DNA of 36,284 nucleotides from Spirochaetales bacterium (GTDB lineage: Bacteria; Spirochaetota; Spirochaetia; SZUA-6; JAFGRV01): assembly GCA_016937215.1 (NCBI GenBank), contig JAFGWI010000218.1, positions 1 through 36,284 of the forward strand, read 5' to 3'. Both the position numbers and the translations under genes were made by a program. Within the stretch, counting starts at the first letter, position 1. Each line of letters starts with the position of its first letter. Positions 24,778-32,650 of the stretch are shown piece after piece. The notes beneath the pieces were generated by a model, which saw nothing but the letters and a program-made list of their open reading frames with translations, made no database searches and was not told where the DNA came from.

Positions 24778-26946
24778 TCACATTTTTTTAATCACCAACA
24801 TGGTTATATCATCAGCCAATTTGCCATTATGTTTTTTAATGTCTCCCGAGGTGGCATGTTCTTTAACCTTCTCCACAATTACTTTTATCAAATCGGAAGA
24901 AGAAAGGGAAGCATATTTTTCCAAGAGCTGCTCGAGCTTGGCTATACCAAATTGGTGATAATAATGATCCATTGCTTCAATAATTCCATCAGTATACAAA
25001 ACAAGAACATCTCCATTATCCATTTTAAATCGCCCTTCACTATTGGTTGCGTCAATTGCCGACGACAAGCCCATAAAAGCGGTTCGCCTCGCGAAATTAG
25101 GCAGTTTCACAACCTTTTCTTCGGAATTTTTATAAAGAAGCGCGATCTCATGAGCCCCGGCGTGCTCGATCAAACCATCTTTCTCTCGAATATAATTCTG
25201 AGTCATGAACTTGTCACTGCCGATACGTTCAGAATTCAAACGGCAGAGCACCTTGTTTACAATATTATAAATATTGCTGGGTTTGATCGGCTTTTCCAGC
25301 ATCTCTGAGGTAAAAACAGAAGATTGAAAAGCCGCTTGCTGAATCAATGCGGTGATACCAGCCGGAAGCCCATGGCCGCTCACATCTCCTATGCCCAAAT
25401 AATTACCAAAGCGCGAGTTAAAAACATCATAGGCATCGCCGCCTACCTCTGTTGCTGTTTCCATATAGGCGGAAGCATCATATCCATCCATTTCGATTTT
25501 TCGCGGAAGAATGGAAACCTGGATTCTTCTGGCTGTGGCCACTTCATCATCAAGACGGTTTTTTTCTTTTTGTATTCGCTTGCCTTCGATGATTGAAAAA
25601 ATAATTTTTAAATCATCAATCGATTCATTCAAGGCGCTTTTCTCCTCGGGGAACAGGAATTCAAAGGAATCTTTAAATATAACCACAATACCGTAGAATT
25701 TATCCAGATTAATAATGGGGAACAAAGCAATCAAACGCTGCAAACCAGCGAATTCTTTTGGAATAGGATCAACAATAACCGGTTTCTTGGAATCCAAAAC
25801 CGATTTAATTAGGATATTACCCCAACCGGTTATGGTTTCTGCCGCTGTTTCAGATAATTTTTTTATATCAAATGATGTTTTTAGAATAATATCCGTCAAT
25901 TGCTCATTGGTTTTTTTCTTAAGATTAATGTTGGGCAACTGGACCAATGGGGTACAATAGCCCATTATTAAATCTTCTGACTCAAGTTTAAGCATATTTT
26001 CGCTGCATCTTAAAATATACAAGCCCGTGATTCCATATTCATCAACTACCAGATTGCGTGTAGAACGATCCAGGCAATCCCTTAGTGAGGAACGAATTAT
26101 ATTTATATCTTCAGACTCAGGGCTGTTCAATACAAGATTAATCAAATCGTTTTTCAATTCAACCGACTTCGCCAACTTGTCTATCGTTTTTTCCTCATTC
26201 AAAATTCGCTGAAAATAATACTCCGAAAAAAGCCTGATCGCGTAAACAATGTTCAGAACACCCATTATTTCAAGTGGAAACCTTTTAATATGCAAGGATT
26301 TGAATATTACAAAATCACTCGCTTCTCCAAAACCATTTAAAAAAACAAATAAAATGACCGAAACCGCAAGAACAAAAATAGATGAAGAAAACAGAATACC
26401 CTGTTTTCGAATAACACCTTTTTGAAGTTCAAATATATTTTTATTAATAATAATATTAATAAGTAAATAAAAAATTCCAAACACAACACATAATATGAAA
26501 TTAATAGTAAAAAAGGGTATTCTGTTATTTAAAACACCATTCTCGATAGGCACAAGAAAAACTGAACGATTTATATAGATCATCAAATTGATGCCTATCA
26601 AAACCAATATAACCGACAATAATCCATAAAAGGATTTCATTTTTATCTTGAAATCGTCCATTAAAAAGCTTTTCAAAATACGCTGACAATGAACTGAATA
26701 TTCCAATAAAAAAAACGAAAGAAGATACAATAAACTGACAACGCTGTACCCCGCGAACACAAATAAGGGATCGGAAAAAATATAAAGATTCGCGTAAGCC
26801 ATGCCTCCGGTTAGAAAAAAAAGCAAAATAGACAAAAGCAAATAAAGAGGTCGATTACCAAATTGTTTATTTTTGGCGATACCACCCCACAGAGCCAAGG
26901 AAAAAAGGCCGATAGCCATAAAACTGAATATATAAAATAGCGCCAC
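24778..26946 (-). CDS. Membrane SpoIIE/RsbU-type PP2C phosphatase with GAF-like domain
   Basis: The 722-residue protein has seven or so N-terminal membrane helices (about 1-245), a GAF-like domain (about 290-455) and a coiled segment leading to a SpoIIE phosphatase domain (about 485-722). The metal motifs are TEVGGDAYDVF, GIGDVSGHGLPA, VLYTDGIIEA and ADDITMLVIKK, all intact. Such enzymes dephosphorylate STAS anti-sigma antagonists in partner-switching systems; the STAS protein two genes upstream in the same operon is the obvious candidate. The membrane part is probably the sensor. The start is GTG 26946, placed by AGGGGGT just upstream. Confidence 0.92.
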   Translation of the reverse strand: MALFYIFSFMAIGLFSLALWGGIAKNKQFGNRPLYLLLSILLFFLTGGMAYANLYIFSDPLFVFAGYSVVSLLYLLSFFLLEYSVHCQRILKSFLMDDFKIKMKSFYGLLSVILVLIGINLMIYINRSVFLVPIENGVLNNRIPFFTINFILCVVFGIFYLLINIIINKNIFELQKGVIRKQGILFSSSIFVLAVSVILFVFLNGFGEASDFVIFKSLHIKRFPLEIMGVLNIVYAIRLFSEYYFQRILNEEKTIDKLAKSVELKNDLINLVLNSPESEDINIIRSSLRDCLDRSTRNLVVDEYGITGLYILRCSENMLKLESEDLIMGYCTPLVQLPNINLKKKTNEQLTDIILKTSFDIKKLSETAAETITGWGNILIKSVLDSKKPVIVDPIPKEFAGLQRLIALFPIINLDKFYGIVVIFKDSFEFLFPEEKSALNESIDDLKIIFSIIEGKRIQKEKNRLDDEVATARRIQVSILPRKIEMDGYDASAYMETATEVGGDAYDVFNSRFGNYLGIGDVSGHGLPAGITALIQQAAFQSSVFTSEMLEKPIKPSNIYNIVNKVLCRLNSERIGSDKFMTQNYIREKDGLIEHAGAHEIALLYKNSEEKVVKLPNFARRTAFMGLSSAIDATNSEGRFKMDNGDVLVLYTDGIIEAMDHYYHQFGIAKLEQLLEKYASLSSSDLIKVIVEKVKEHATSGDIKKHNGKLADDITMLVIKKM

Positions 26947-26968
26947 ATTAACCCCCTATTCCCGCGGA

Positions 26969-28087
26969 TTATTTATCATCACGACTTTCAGATAAGTCAG
27001 ATTTAAAATCCGAAAGAAACAATTTTTCAAGATCACCCCAGTGAATATTCCGCTGATCAATCTCCAGGCCTTCCCATTCCACTAAAAGCTTTTTGTACTG
27101 ATGAATAATATTTATGACAATCTCATTTTGCAAAAAGGTTTTTTCATTTGCAACCTTGCTCACGGCCCTCAAAACCTCCACCCCGAGGGTAATGCCCTGC
27201 AAGGTGCCTACAACTGCCATCAACACATCCCTCTCATTGGTAATATCTTCATTAGCCCTGTAAATTTCATCCACAATGCTGCTGATAGACCTCTGGACTT
27301 CACCGACCTCATCAACAATATCATGAATGGAACCATCAGACTCGCTGGCCAAATTCCGAATTTCATGGGCCACCACCCCAAAAGCCTTGCCATGACTACC
27401 CGCTCTTGCCGACACAATTGAAGCGTTGATCGACAGAACATGGGTTTTTTCAGCGATTTCACGAATTACCTCGATAATTTTGCCAATCTTTGCCGATTGG
27501 GTGAATAAAATCTTGGAAGTTGTAATCGCCTTACTTAAAGATTGAGTAACAGAGTCAATACCCTTTTGCATGTCCTCAGCCACGGAAAAAGCCTTGTTTG
27601 CCGATGTGGCCAAGTTATCGGAAATGTTAAAGGTCTTGTCGATATTACTCTTGATAGACTGATAGTTTTCCTCGACAGTAGCCAATTCATCATCGAGCAC
27701 ATCCTGAGTGCTTTTGTATTTTGTAAAAAAAACAGAGGTTTCCTCGGAAATTTTTTGATAATTATCGCAAAGCTTTTTTAGCTTTGGCGGCAAATCACCG
27801 AGAACTGACTTTTCCACCACATTATCCTTGCCCCTTTCAACCGCGTGCAAATCCTGCTCTTTTAGCTGAATCCGTTTTTCTTCAAGTTGAAAATTCAATT
27901 CTTCTACCTGTTTCTCGTGGCCTCGCAATACTTTTACAAAAAAGAAGAACAGGAAAAAAAAGACTCCTCCATGAACAAGAAACAAAACCACAATTTTACC
28001 CAAAAGAATAAAATCTGATAATAAAATCAACAAACACGAGCAAAAACTGATTAACGAGACAAGAAAAACACCAAAGATTTTCCTCAT
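26969..28087 (-). CDS. MCP-like signalling protein without a ligand domain
   Basis: The 372-residue protein has two adjacent N-terminal membrane helices (about 5-53) with almost nothing outside, a coiled coil (about 55-80), and a chemoreceptor-type signalling domain with the tip EKTHVLSINASIVSARAG followed by HGKAFGVVAHEIRNLASES. The tip departs from the E-x-x-x-x-N-A-A-I-E-A-A-R-A-G chemotaxis consensus (Ser and Val for Glu and Ala), so CheA/CheW binding may be lost. It has no HAMP domain. It lies between a STAS protein and the SpoIIE phosphatase in one operon, so a role inside that switch is more likely than flagellar control. Confidence 0.85.
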   Translation of the reverse strand: MRKIFGVFLVSLISFCSCLLILLSDFILLGKIVVLFLVHGGVFFFLFFFFVKVLRGHEKQVEELNFQLEEKRIQLKEQDLHAVERGKDNVVEKSVLGDLPPKLKKLCDNYQKISEETSVFFTKYKSTQDVLDDELATVEENYQSIKSNIDKTFNISDNLATSANKAFSVAEDMQKGIDSVTQSLSKAITTSKILFTQSAKIGKIIEVIREIAEKTHVLSINASIVSARAGSHGKAFGVVAHEIRNLASESDGSIHDIVDEVGEVQRSISSIVDEIYRANEDITNERDVLMAVVGTLQGITLGVEVLRAVSKVANEKTFLQNEIVINIIHQYKKLLVEWEGLEIDQRNIHWGDLEKLFLSDFKSDLSESRDDK

Positions 28088-28102
28088 TTACACTTACACT
28101 CT

Positions 28103-28483
28103 TTACTGAAGCTGAACCGCTCCGGGCACTAAAAACGAAAGAGTCGGCAAGCTGGTGACCTGCCAGGTTACACTCTTGTTATGAATGACAGTTATGATAT
28201 ATCTGGACGCGTCATCCATATCAGACAATTTCATTATCCATTTCGCGACGGCTTTAATCCCTGAAGAATTCAAAAAAGTGAGTTCCTTAAAATCCGCGGC
28301 CACTTCCTTGATGGAATTATCAATAGCGCCATTGTGGATTTTTTCAAAAAGGGGATCGAGTATCAAACTGGGATCCTCCATATCAATCTCGCCAGTGAAT
28401 TTGATATAAATACCAGCAGAGCTGTCCAGAACCTCAATTTTTATTCGCCCCTCATCGATCGCTTCGATACCAAGTTTATTCAT
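28103..28483 (-). CDS. STAS-like anti-sigma antagonist (slr1659-type)
   Basis: The 126-residue protein has STAS-like features: FTGEIDMEDP, a helix, and VAADFKELTFLNSSGIKAVAKWI, where the Ser pair after LN is the likely phosphorylation site. It resembles the slr1659 family, which is usually encoded beside slr1658-type ATPases, as here. It should be phosphorylated by the ATPase encoded 24 bp upstream and dephosphorylated by the SpoIIE protein. I prefer ATG 28483, nine bases after AAGGA; a GTG at 28492 adds three residues. Confidence 0.82.
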   Translation of the reverse strand: MNKLGIEAIDEGRIKIEVLDSSAGIYIKFTGEIDMEDPSLILDPLFEKIHNGAIDNSIKEVAADFKELTFLNSSGIKAVAKWIMKLSDMDDASRYIITVIHNKSVTWQVTSLPTLSFLVPGAVQLQ

Positions 28484-28507
28484 CCGGCACACTCCTTACA
28501 AAATTAT

Positions 28508-28984
28508 TCAGCCAATATCAATTAAAACGCTGACACGCTTATCTATAATCTCAAGATTCAAATCGCCACCGGTTTCATAGCGGATCCTGGCCAATCCAAG
28601 TTGACTTTTTCCATCATTTCTCAAGGCCGCTTCCTTCATCTGAGCCACATAGGCATCCAGAGGGTTTCCTTCGCAAACCTTGTCATAAATAAGCTTGAGA
28701 GTTTTGATACTCTCCTCAGAAGCCAGATTACTGACTCTTACCGCGATTTTTTCAGTACTCGGTGAAACCTTAACCGAAATCTGTGTTTCCTCGCCATTGG
28801 CGTATTTAACAGCATTTTCCAGCAATTCGCTGGCAGCCATCGCGATTTTATCGGCTTTTGCCTGGTCATTAATACTTATGGCCAGGAAATTCTGTATAAA
28901 ACTTCTGGCACAAGCAATATATTTCCATCGCGGACCAAATTTCAATTCAATATAACCATCACTGGTAGGGTCTTTTATAGCCAC
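28508..28984 (-). CDS. Anti-sigma-type HATPase (slr1658/RsbW-like)
   Basis: The 158-residue protein is a GHKL-fold ATPase of the anti-sigma/serine-kinase type: helix ARSFIQNFLAI, N-box AASELLENAVKYAN, and a later GLARIRYETGG in place of a classic G-box. It should bind or phosphorylate the STAS partner encoded next. An ATG at 29008 is in frame, but a strong GGAGG (28992-28996) lies after it and seven bases before GTG 28984, and the promoter at 29012-29040 predicts a transcript start near 29005. The GTG start is therefore the better call. First gene of the four-gene operon. Confidence 0.85.
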   Translation of the reverse strand: MAIKDPTSDGYIELKFGPRWKYIACARSFIQNFLAISINDQAKADKIAMAASELLENAVKYANGEETQISVKVSPSTEKIAVRVSNLASEESIKTLKLIYDKVCEGNPLDAYVAQMKEAALRNDGKSQLGLARIRYETGGDLNLEIIDKRVSVLIDIG

Positions 28985-29011
28985 AGCATTACCTCCTGAG
29001 ATATACATTGA

Positions 29012-29040
29012 ATTATAGTTAAGGATTTTTTGTAATTCAA
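29012..29040 (-). promoter_or_regulatory. Sigma70-type promoter of the partner-switching operon
   Basis: On the minus strand TTGAAT (29035-29040) and a perfect TATAAT (29012-29017) are 17 bases apart. The predicted start near 29005 gives a leader of about 20 bases before GTG 28984. This is the housekeeping form, so the operon is not obviously under the alternative sigma factor it may control. Confidence 0.78.
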
Positions 29041-29162
29041 ACTAAATTTGTTTTTTTTAAAAAACCGACAAGATTTAAACGAAAATATTTAACCAGAAAA
29101 AAAGAAGGGTTCCTATGCTTTGCTTTTAAAACAATTTCTAACCTTGCTGAGTGATTAGCCTT

Positions 29163-29314
29163 TGGGCGTTACCTGCTTTCACTTCGTTTCAGCAGGCCGG
29201 GCTGTTCCGCGGCTCCGCTTTGCTTTGACCAAAAACCCTGCTGAAAAAACGCAGGGTTTTTGTTGGCCCTGCTTTTTTGAAAAAAAGCAGGGCCCCGCTC
29301 CCATCCCTAACGCG
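29163..29314 (+). repeat. Dispersed palindromic repeat, copy D (complete)
   Basis: The copy has ends GCGTTA (29166-29171) and TAACGC (29308-29313), 5' stem CCTGCT/AGCAGG (29172-29177 with 29191-29196) followed by CCGGGCT, an 11-bp hairpin (29231-29241 with 29251-29261, 9-base loop) and the 3' hairpin with 14-bp stem and GA tip (29265-29278 with 29281-29294). The CCTGC core recurs in all three stems. The end lies three bases from the fabH stop codon. Confidence 0.85.
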
Positions 29315-29316
29315 GA

Positions 29317-30306
29317 CTACCAGCGTATAAGATTTCCACCATAGGTCAAGCCGCCGCCAAAACCGGCTGTTAAAACCAGATTGCCTTTTTTGAGCATACC
29401 CTTTTCCTGCATCTCGTTCAAAGCAATGGGAATGGTGGCAGCGGAAGTATTGGCATACTCATCAATATTGATATAAAATTTTTCCATGGGCTGCTTCAGA
29501 CGCTTGGCAGCCGCTTCAATAATGCGGATATTGGCTTGATGGGGAACGATGTAATCAACTTCATCCAGGGAAATTCCGCATTTGTCGCAAATATGCTTGA
29601 TAATATCAGTAAAGGCCTTTACCGCGAAATTGTACACCCTGCGGCCATCCATATAAACATAAAGATCCTCTTTTTTGGTGCGTTCCAGATCAATGGGGTT
29701 TCGGCTCCCGCCAGCCGGAATGGAAAGCGCGTCCGCGCCTGAGCCGTCAGAACGTAAAAATGAATAAATGATCGCGCTGTCGTCGTCTGCTTCCTGGGCC
29801 CGGCTTACAACAGCAGCCGCGGCACCGTCACCGAATAAAACACAGGTATTCCGGTCCTCCCAATTCATTATGGAGGACATTTTCTCACTGGCAACGACCA
29901 GAATGTTCTGAAAATGGCCGGATTCAATAAAATTTTTGGCTACTTCCAGGGCATAAACAAAACCCGTGCAAGCCGCGGCCAAATCAAAAGCACCGGCATT
30001 GAGGGCTCCCAGTTTTTCCTGCAAAATACAGGCTACCGAGGGAAAGCCCTTATAATCACCCGTTGCCGTGGCTACAATAATGAGCTCAAGGTCTTCAGGT
30101 GAAATTTTGGCCCTTTCAATGGCCTGTTTGGCTGCTTCAATGGCCAGATCGGAATTGGCTTGATCATCAGCCGCGAAATATCTGTTTTTTATACCCGTAT
30201 GAGAGACAATCCATTCATCGGAGGTGTCGACAATTTTGCTGATAGCATCGTTTGTCATCTTATTTTTGGGAATATAGGCGCCTATGGACCGAATAAGTGC
30301 TTTCAC
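29317..30306 (-). CDS. fabH: Beta-ketoacyl-ACP synthase III
   Basis: The 329-residue enzyme condenses acetyl-CoA with malonyl-ACP to start fatty-acid synthesis. The catalytic triad is visible: Cys113 in AAACTGFVYAL, His256 in VPHQAN, Asn286 in EYANTSAA; the C-terminal GFGGGLTYG loop is also present. Length is normal. The start is GTG 30306 with AAGGAG six bases upstream. Unusually it is on the opposite strand from fabD-fabG-fabF, diverging across 646 bp that include repeat copy E. No plsX or acpP is adjacent. Confidence 0.96.
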   Translation of the reverse strand: MKALIRSIGAYIPKNKMTNDAISKIVDTSDEWIVSHTGIKNRYFAADDQANSDLAIEAAKQAIERAKISPEDLELIIVATATGDYKGFPSVACILQEKLGALNAGAFDLAAACTGFVYALEVAKNFIESGHFQNILVVASEKMSSIMNWEDRNTCVLFGDGAAAAVVSRAQEADDDSAIIYSFLRSDGSGADALSIPAGGSRNPIDLERTKKEDLYVYMDGRRVYNFAVKAFTDIIKHICDKCGISLDEVDYIVPHQANIRIIEAAAKRLKQPMEKFYINIDEYANTSAATIPIALNEMQEKGMLKKGNLVLTAGFGGGLTYGGNLIRW

Positions 30307-30628
30307 GTTTTTCTCCTTATCATGAGCGGTAGCTGAATATCTAGATTCATAGCAAACTGCAATTTTCTATTTTTTATAGCTCAGGCAATAAAAGAATTTT
30401 TATTTGGAAAATAGTCAATTCAAACACTTAGCCTAAGTTACCAAACGAAGGGAATGATAATATGAAGAGATTACCAGGTCAAGCCCTGGAATGGCTGCAT
30501 TAATGACATTTTATTCAGCTTTTCAGAATTCTTTCCTGCCTGATTTTTCCGGTAAGCAACACAGGAAGGTTTATTCGCCGATCTTTATCTTCCTGGTTAA
30601 GCTTGGTAACAGGGGTATTATAGCTCAA
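30307..30628. other. Intergenic stretch upstream of fabH, no supported gene
   Basis: This is the first half of the 646-bp gap between fabH and fabD. It must hold the fabH promoter; TTGACT and TATAAA elements occur on the minus strand but not with clean spacing. Short frames on either strand (for example around 30491-30700) run into the repeat and have no ribosome binding site. I see nothing else in it. Confidence 0.45.
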
Positions 30629-30837
30629 TGCGTTAGGGATTGGAGCCATGTTGGGCAATTTTTTCAAAAATTGTCCAACAAAGCGTTTCAGGGCGGATAA
30701 TTTCCGCCCTGAAACCTTCGAAGGCGAAGCCATAGTGGCGTAAAGCCCGGGCCTGCCGGAACCTGGATATAAAGATTTTTTCAGTTAATCTTTCATGGGT
30801 AATTGTTATTAGTTTTCCGTGAAGGCAGGCAACGCCA
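30629..30837 (-). repeat. Dispersed palindromic repeat, copy E (inverted, with inner insertion)
   Basis: Read on the minus strand the copy begins TGGCGTTGCCTGCC and ends ATCCCTAACGCA (30629-30640 on plus, inverted). The 3' hairpin has arms 30651-30663 and 30666-30678 (one G-T pair), again with the T-run/GA/A-run tip; a second hairpin has a perfect 13-bp stem (30685-30697 with 30703-30715). The 5' stem GCCTGCC/GGCAGGC is split by about 65 bases absent from other copies. It ends about 50 bp before the fabD promoter. Confidence 0.8.
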
Positions 30838-30888
30838 TGAAAATTTAAATTGAGAGAAAACAGGAAATTTCATGGATTTTCAAGCATC

Positions 30889-30917
30889 TTGACAGGTATC
30901 AGCTGATATGATATTTT
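30889..30917 (+). promoter_or_regulatory. Sigma70-type promoter of fabD-fabG-fabF
   Basis: A perfect TTGACA (30889-30894) is followed at 17 bases by TATTTT (30912-30917); a TATGAT at 30907-30912 is closer to consensus but too near. The expected start near 30924 gives a short leader containing AAGGTGA before GTG 30953. I see no FapR- or FabR-like palindrome that I would defend. Confidence 0.6.
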
Positions 30918-30952
30918 CCGTGACTAAAGACTAAGAGAGAAGGTGAATTATT

Positions 30953-31888
30953 GTGAAAACATGTATACTCTTTCCAGGTCAGGGTGCCCAGTATCCCGGC
31001 ATGGGAAAGGATTTGTGGGAAAATAATCAAAAAGTTAAAGACCTTTTCAAACTGGCCAGTGATAAAACATCAATTGACATGGAAAACTTGCTATTTGAAG
31101 GGTCAGAGGACGACTTAAAAGCCACTGACAAAACACAGGCAGCCATTACCCTGGTAAATTTATCGGCAAGCCTGGTATTAAAGGAAAAAGGAATAACAGC
31201 GGAAGGTTTCGCGGGCTTTTCTCTGGGCGAGTTCAGCGCGCTCTGTGAAGCCGGCATTATTTCAACCAATGATATATTCAACATTGTCAAAGCCAGAGGC
31301 GATATTATGGAAAAAGTGAGCCGAAGCCTCGATTCTCCCGCGGGAAATCCCGGCATGGCCGCGGTCATCGGTCTGGAATACAAGCAGATGGAACAACTTA
31401 TCAAGGACAAGGGTCTAGAGGGCGTTTACCTGGCAAATTATAATGGAACAAACCAGATTGTCCTTTCAGGCACATTTGAAGGGCTTAGGGCAGCCGAAGC
31501 GGTTATGTCCGAGGCTGGGGCCAAGCGTTATATTATGCTGAAGGTTTCGGGTCCTTTTCACTGTCCTTTACTCGATGACGCGCGAAAAGAATTTACCGAT
31601 GTGTTAGGCAACTATGAGTTTTCAGATCCGACTTTGCCGGTTTATTCAAATGTTACCGGTAAATTAATAACTTCGGGTAAGGAAGCCAGGGAACTCAGCA
31701 TTCAGCAGGTCACCTCTACTGTTAAATGGGTGAATGAAATGGATAGCATGATTGCCGATGGTTATGATCGTTTTATTGAAGCTGGTCCTGGAAAAGTTCT
31801 GGCCGGGCTCATAAAAAGACATTCCAAAGATCATTCATGCCTGGCTGCCGCGACTGAAGAAGATATTAATAAAATTATTGAGGGATAA
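30953..31888 (+). CDS. fabD: Malonyl-CoA:ACP transacylase
   Basis: The 311-residue enzyme moves malonyl from CoA to acyl carrier protein. It begins MKTCILFPGQGAQYPGMGKD, has the nucleophile Ser in GFSLGEFSAL (about residue 92) and the catalytic His in SGPFHCPLL (about 201). Length is normal. The start is GTG 30953 after AAGGTGA. fabG starts four bases after its stop, so the three plus-strand fab genes form one operon with a good promoter upstream and a terminator after fabF. Confidence 0.95.
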   Translation: MKTCILFPGQGAQYPGMGKDLWENNQKVKDLFKLASDKTSIDMENLLFEGSEDDLKATDKTQAAITLVNLSASLVLKEKGITAEGFAGFSLGEFSALCEAGIISTNDIFNIVKARGDIMEKVSRSLDSPAGNPGMAAVIGLEYKQMEQLIKDKGLEGVYLANYNGTNQIVLSGTFEGLRAAEAVMSEAGAKRYIMLKVSGPFHCPLLDDARKEFTDVLGNYEFSDPTLPVYSNVTGKLITSGKEARELSIQQVTSTVKWVNEMDSMIADGYDRFIEAGPGKVLAGLIKRHSKDHSCLAAATEEDINKIIEG

Positions 31889-31892
31889 AAAG

Positions 31893-32636
31893 ATGTTATT
31901 AAAAGATAAAAAAGCCCTTGTAACCGGCGGTGCCCGGGGCATAGGCAAGGAAATCGCGGCCCTTTATTTAACTGAAGGTGCCGAGGTTTATATTGTTGAC
32001 TTAAATGAAAGTGAATTCATGGCCGAACTTTCCAGCATCGCGGCTGAAAAGGGCACCAAGGTTCATTTCAAAAAGTCCAATGTGGCTCAGGAAGAGGTTA
32101 TCACCAAGACAATTGAAGAAATTATCGAGGAATCAGGCGGGGTTGATATTTGTGTCAATAATGCGGGTATCACTCGTGACGGTCTGATGTTCAGAATGTC
32201 TACTGATGACTGGAAAAATGTTATTGATATTAACCTGACTTCGGCTTTTTATGTGTGCCGAATCATGGGCCGGCATATGATGAAGCGGAAAACCGGTTCC
32301 ATTATCAATATGGCTTCTGTTGTTGGTGTTGGCGGAAACGCGGGACAGACCAATTACTCAGCTTCAAAAGCCGGTTTAATCGGTTTAACCAAAAGTCTTT
32401 CAAAGGAAATCGCTTCACGGAATGTCCGTGTCAACGCGATTGCTCCTGGTTTTATCATCACCGATATGACAGCAAAACTAAATGAAAAAGCGATAGATGC
32501 TTTTTTAACCCAGATTCCCATGAATCGCGGCGGAACGCCCCAGGAAGTTGCTAATGTAGCATTGTTTTTGGCTTCAGATTTATCATCCTACATTACCGGC
32601 CGTGTGATTCAGGTTGACGGCGGTATGTCCATTTAA
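31893..32636 (+). CDS. fabG: 3-oxoacyl-ACP reductase
   Basis: The 247-residue short-chain dehydrogenase reduces 3-oxoacyl-ACP with NADPH. It has TGGARGIG (11-18), NNAG (89-92), Asn114, and the catalytic Ser142, Tyr155 and Lys159 (NYSASKAG). The C-terminal end GRVIQVDGGMSI is typical of FabG. I start at ATG 31893 (MLLKDKKALVTGG), with GAGGG upstream; the frame extends to 31878, but those extra residues overlap fabD and are not family-like. fabF follows after 14 bp, leaving no room for acpP. Confidence 0.95.
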   Translation: MLLKDKKALVTGGARGIGKEIAALYLTEGAEVYIVDLNESEFMAELSSIAAEKGTKVHFKKSNVAQEEVITKTIEEIIEESGGVDICVNNAGITRDGLMFRMSTDDWKNVIDINLTSAFYVCRIMGRHMMKRKTGSIINMASVVGVGGNAGQTNYSASKAGLIGLTKSLSKEIASRNVRVNAIAPGFIITDMTAKLNEKAIDAFLTQIPMNRGGTPQEVANVALFLASDLSSYITGRVIQVDGGMSI

Positions 32637-32650
32637 GGAGGAATAGTAGA

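Noticed and set aside
29162..29344. Plus-strand frame of 60 codons within repeat copy D
   Set aside because: It is a by-product of the repeat; similar frames in other copies are not conserved in length or sequence.
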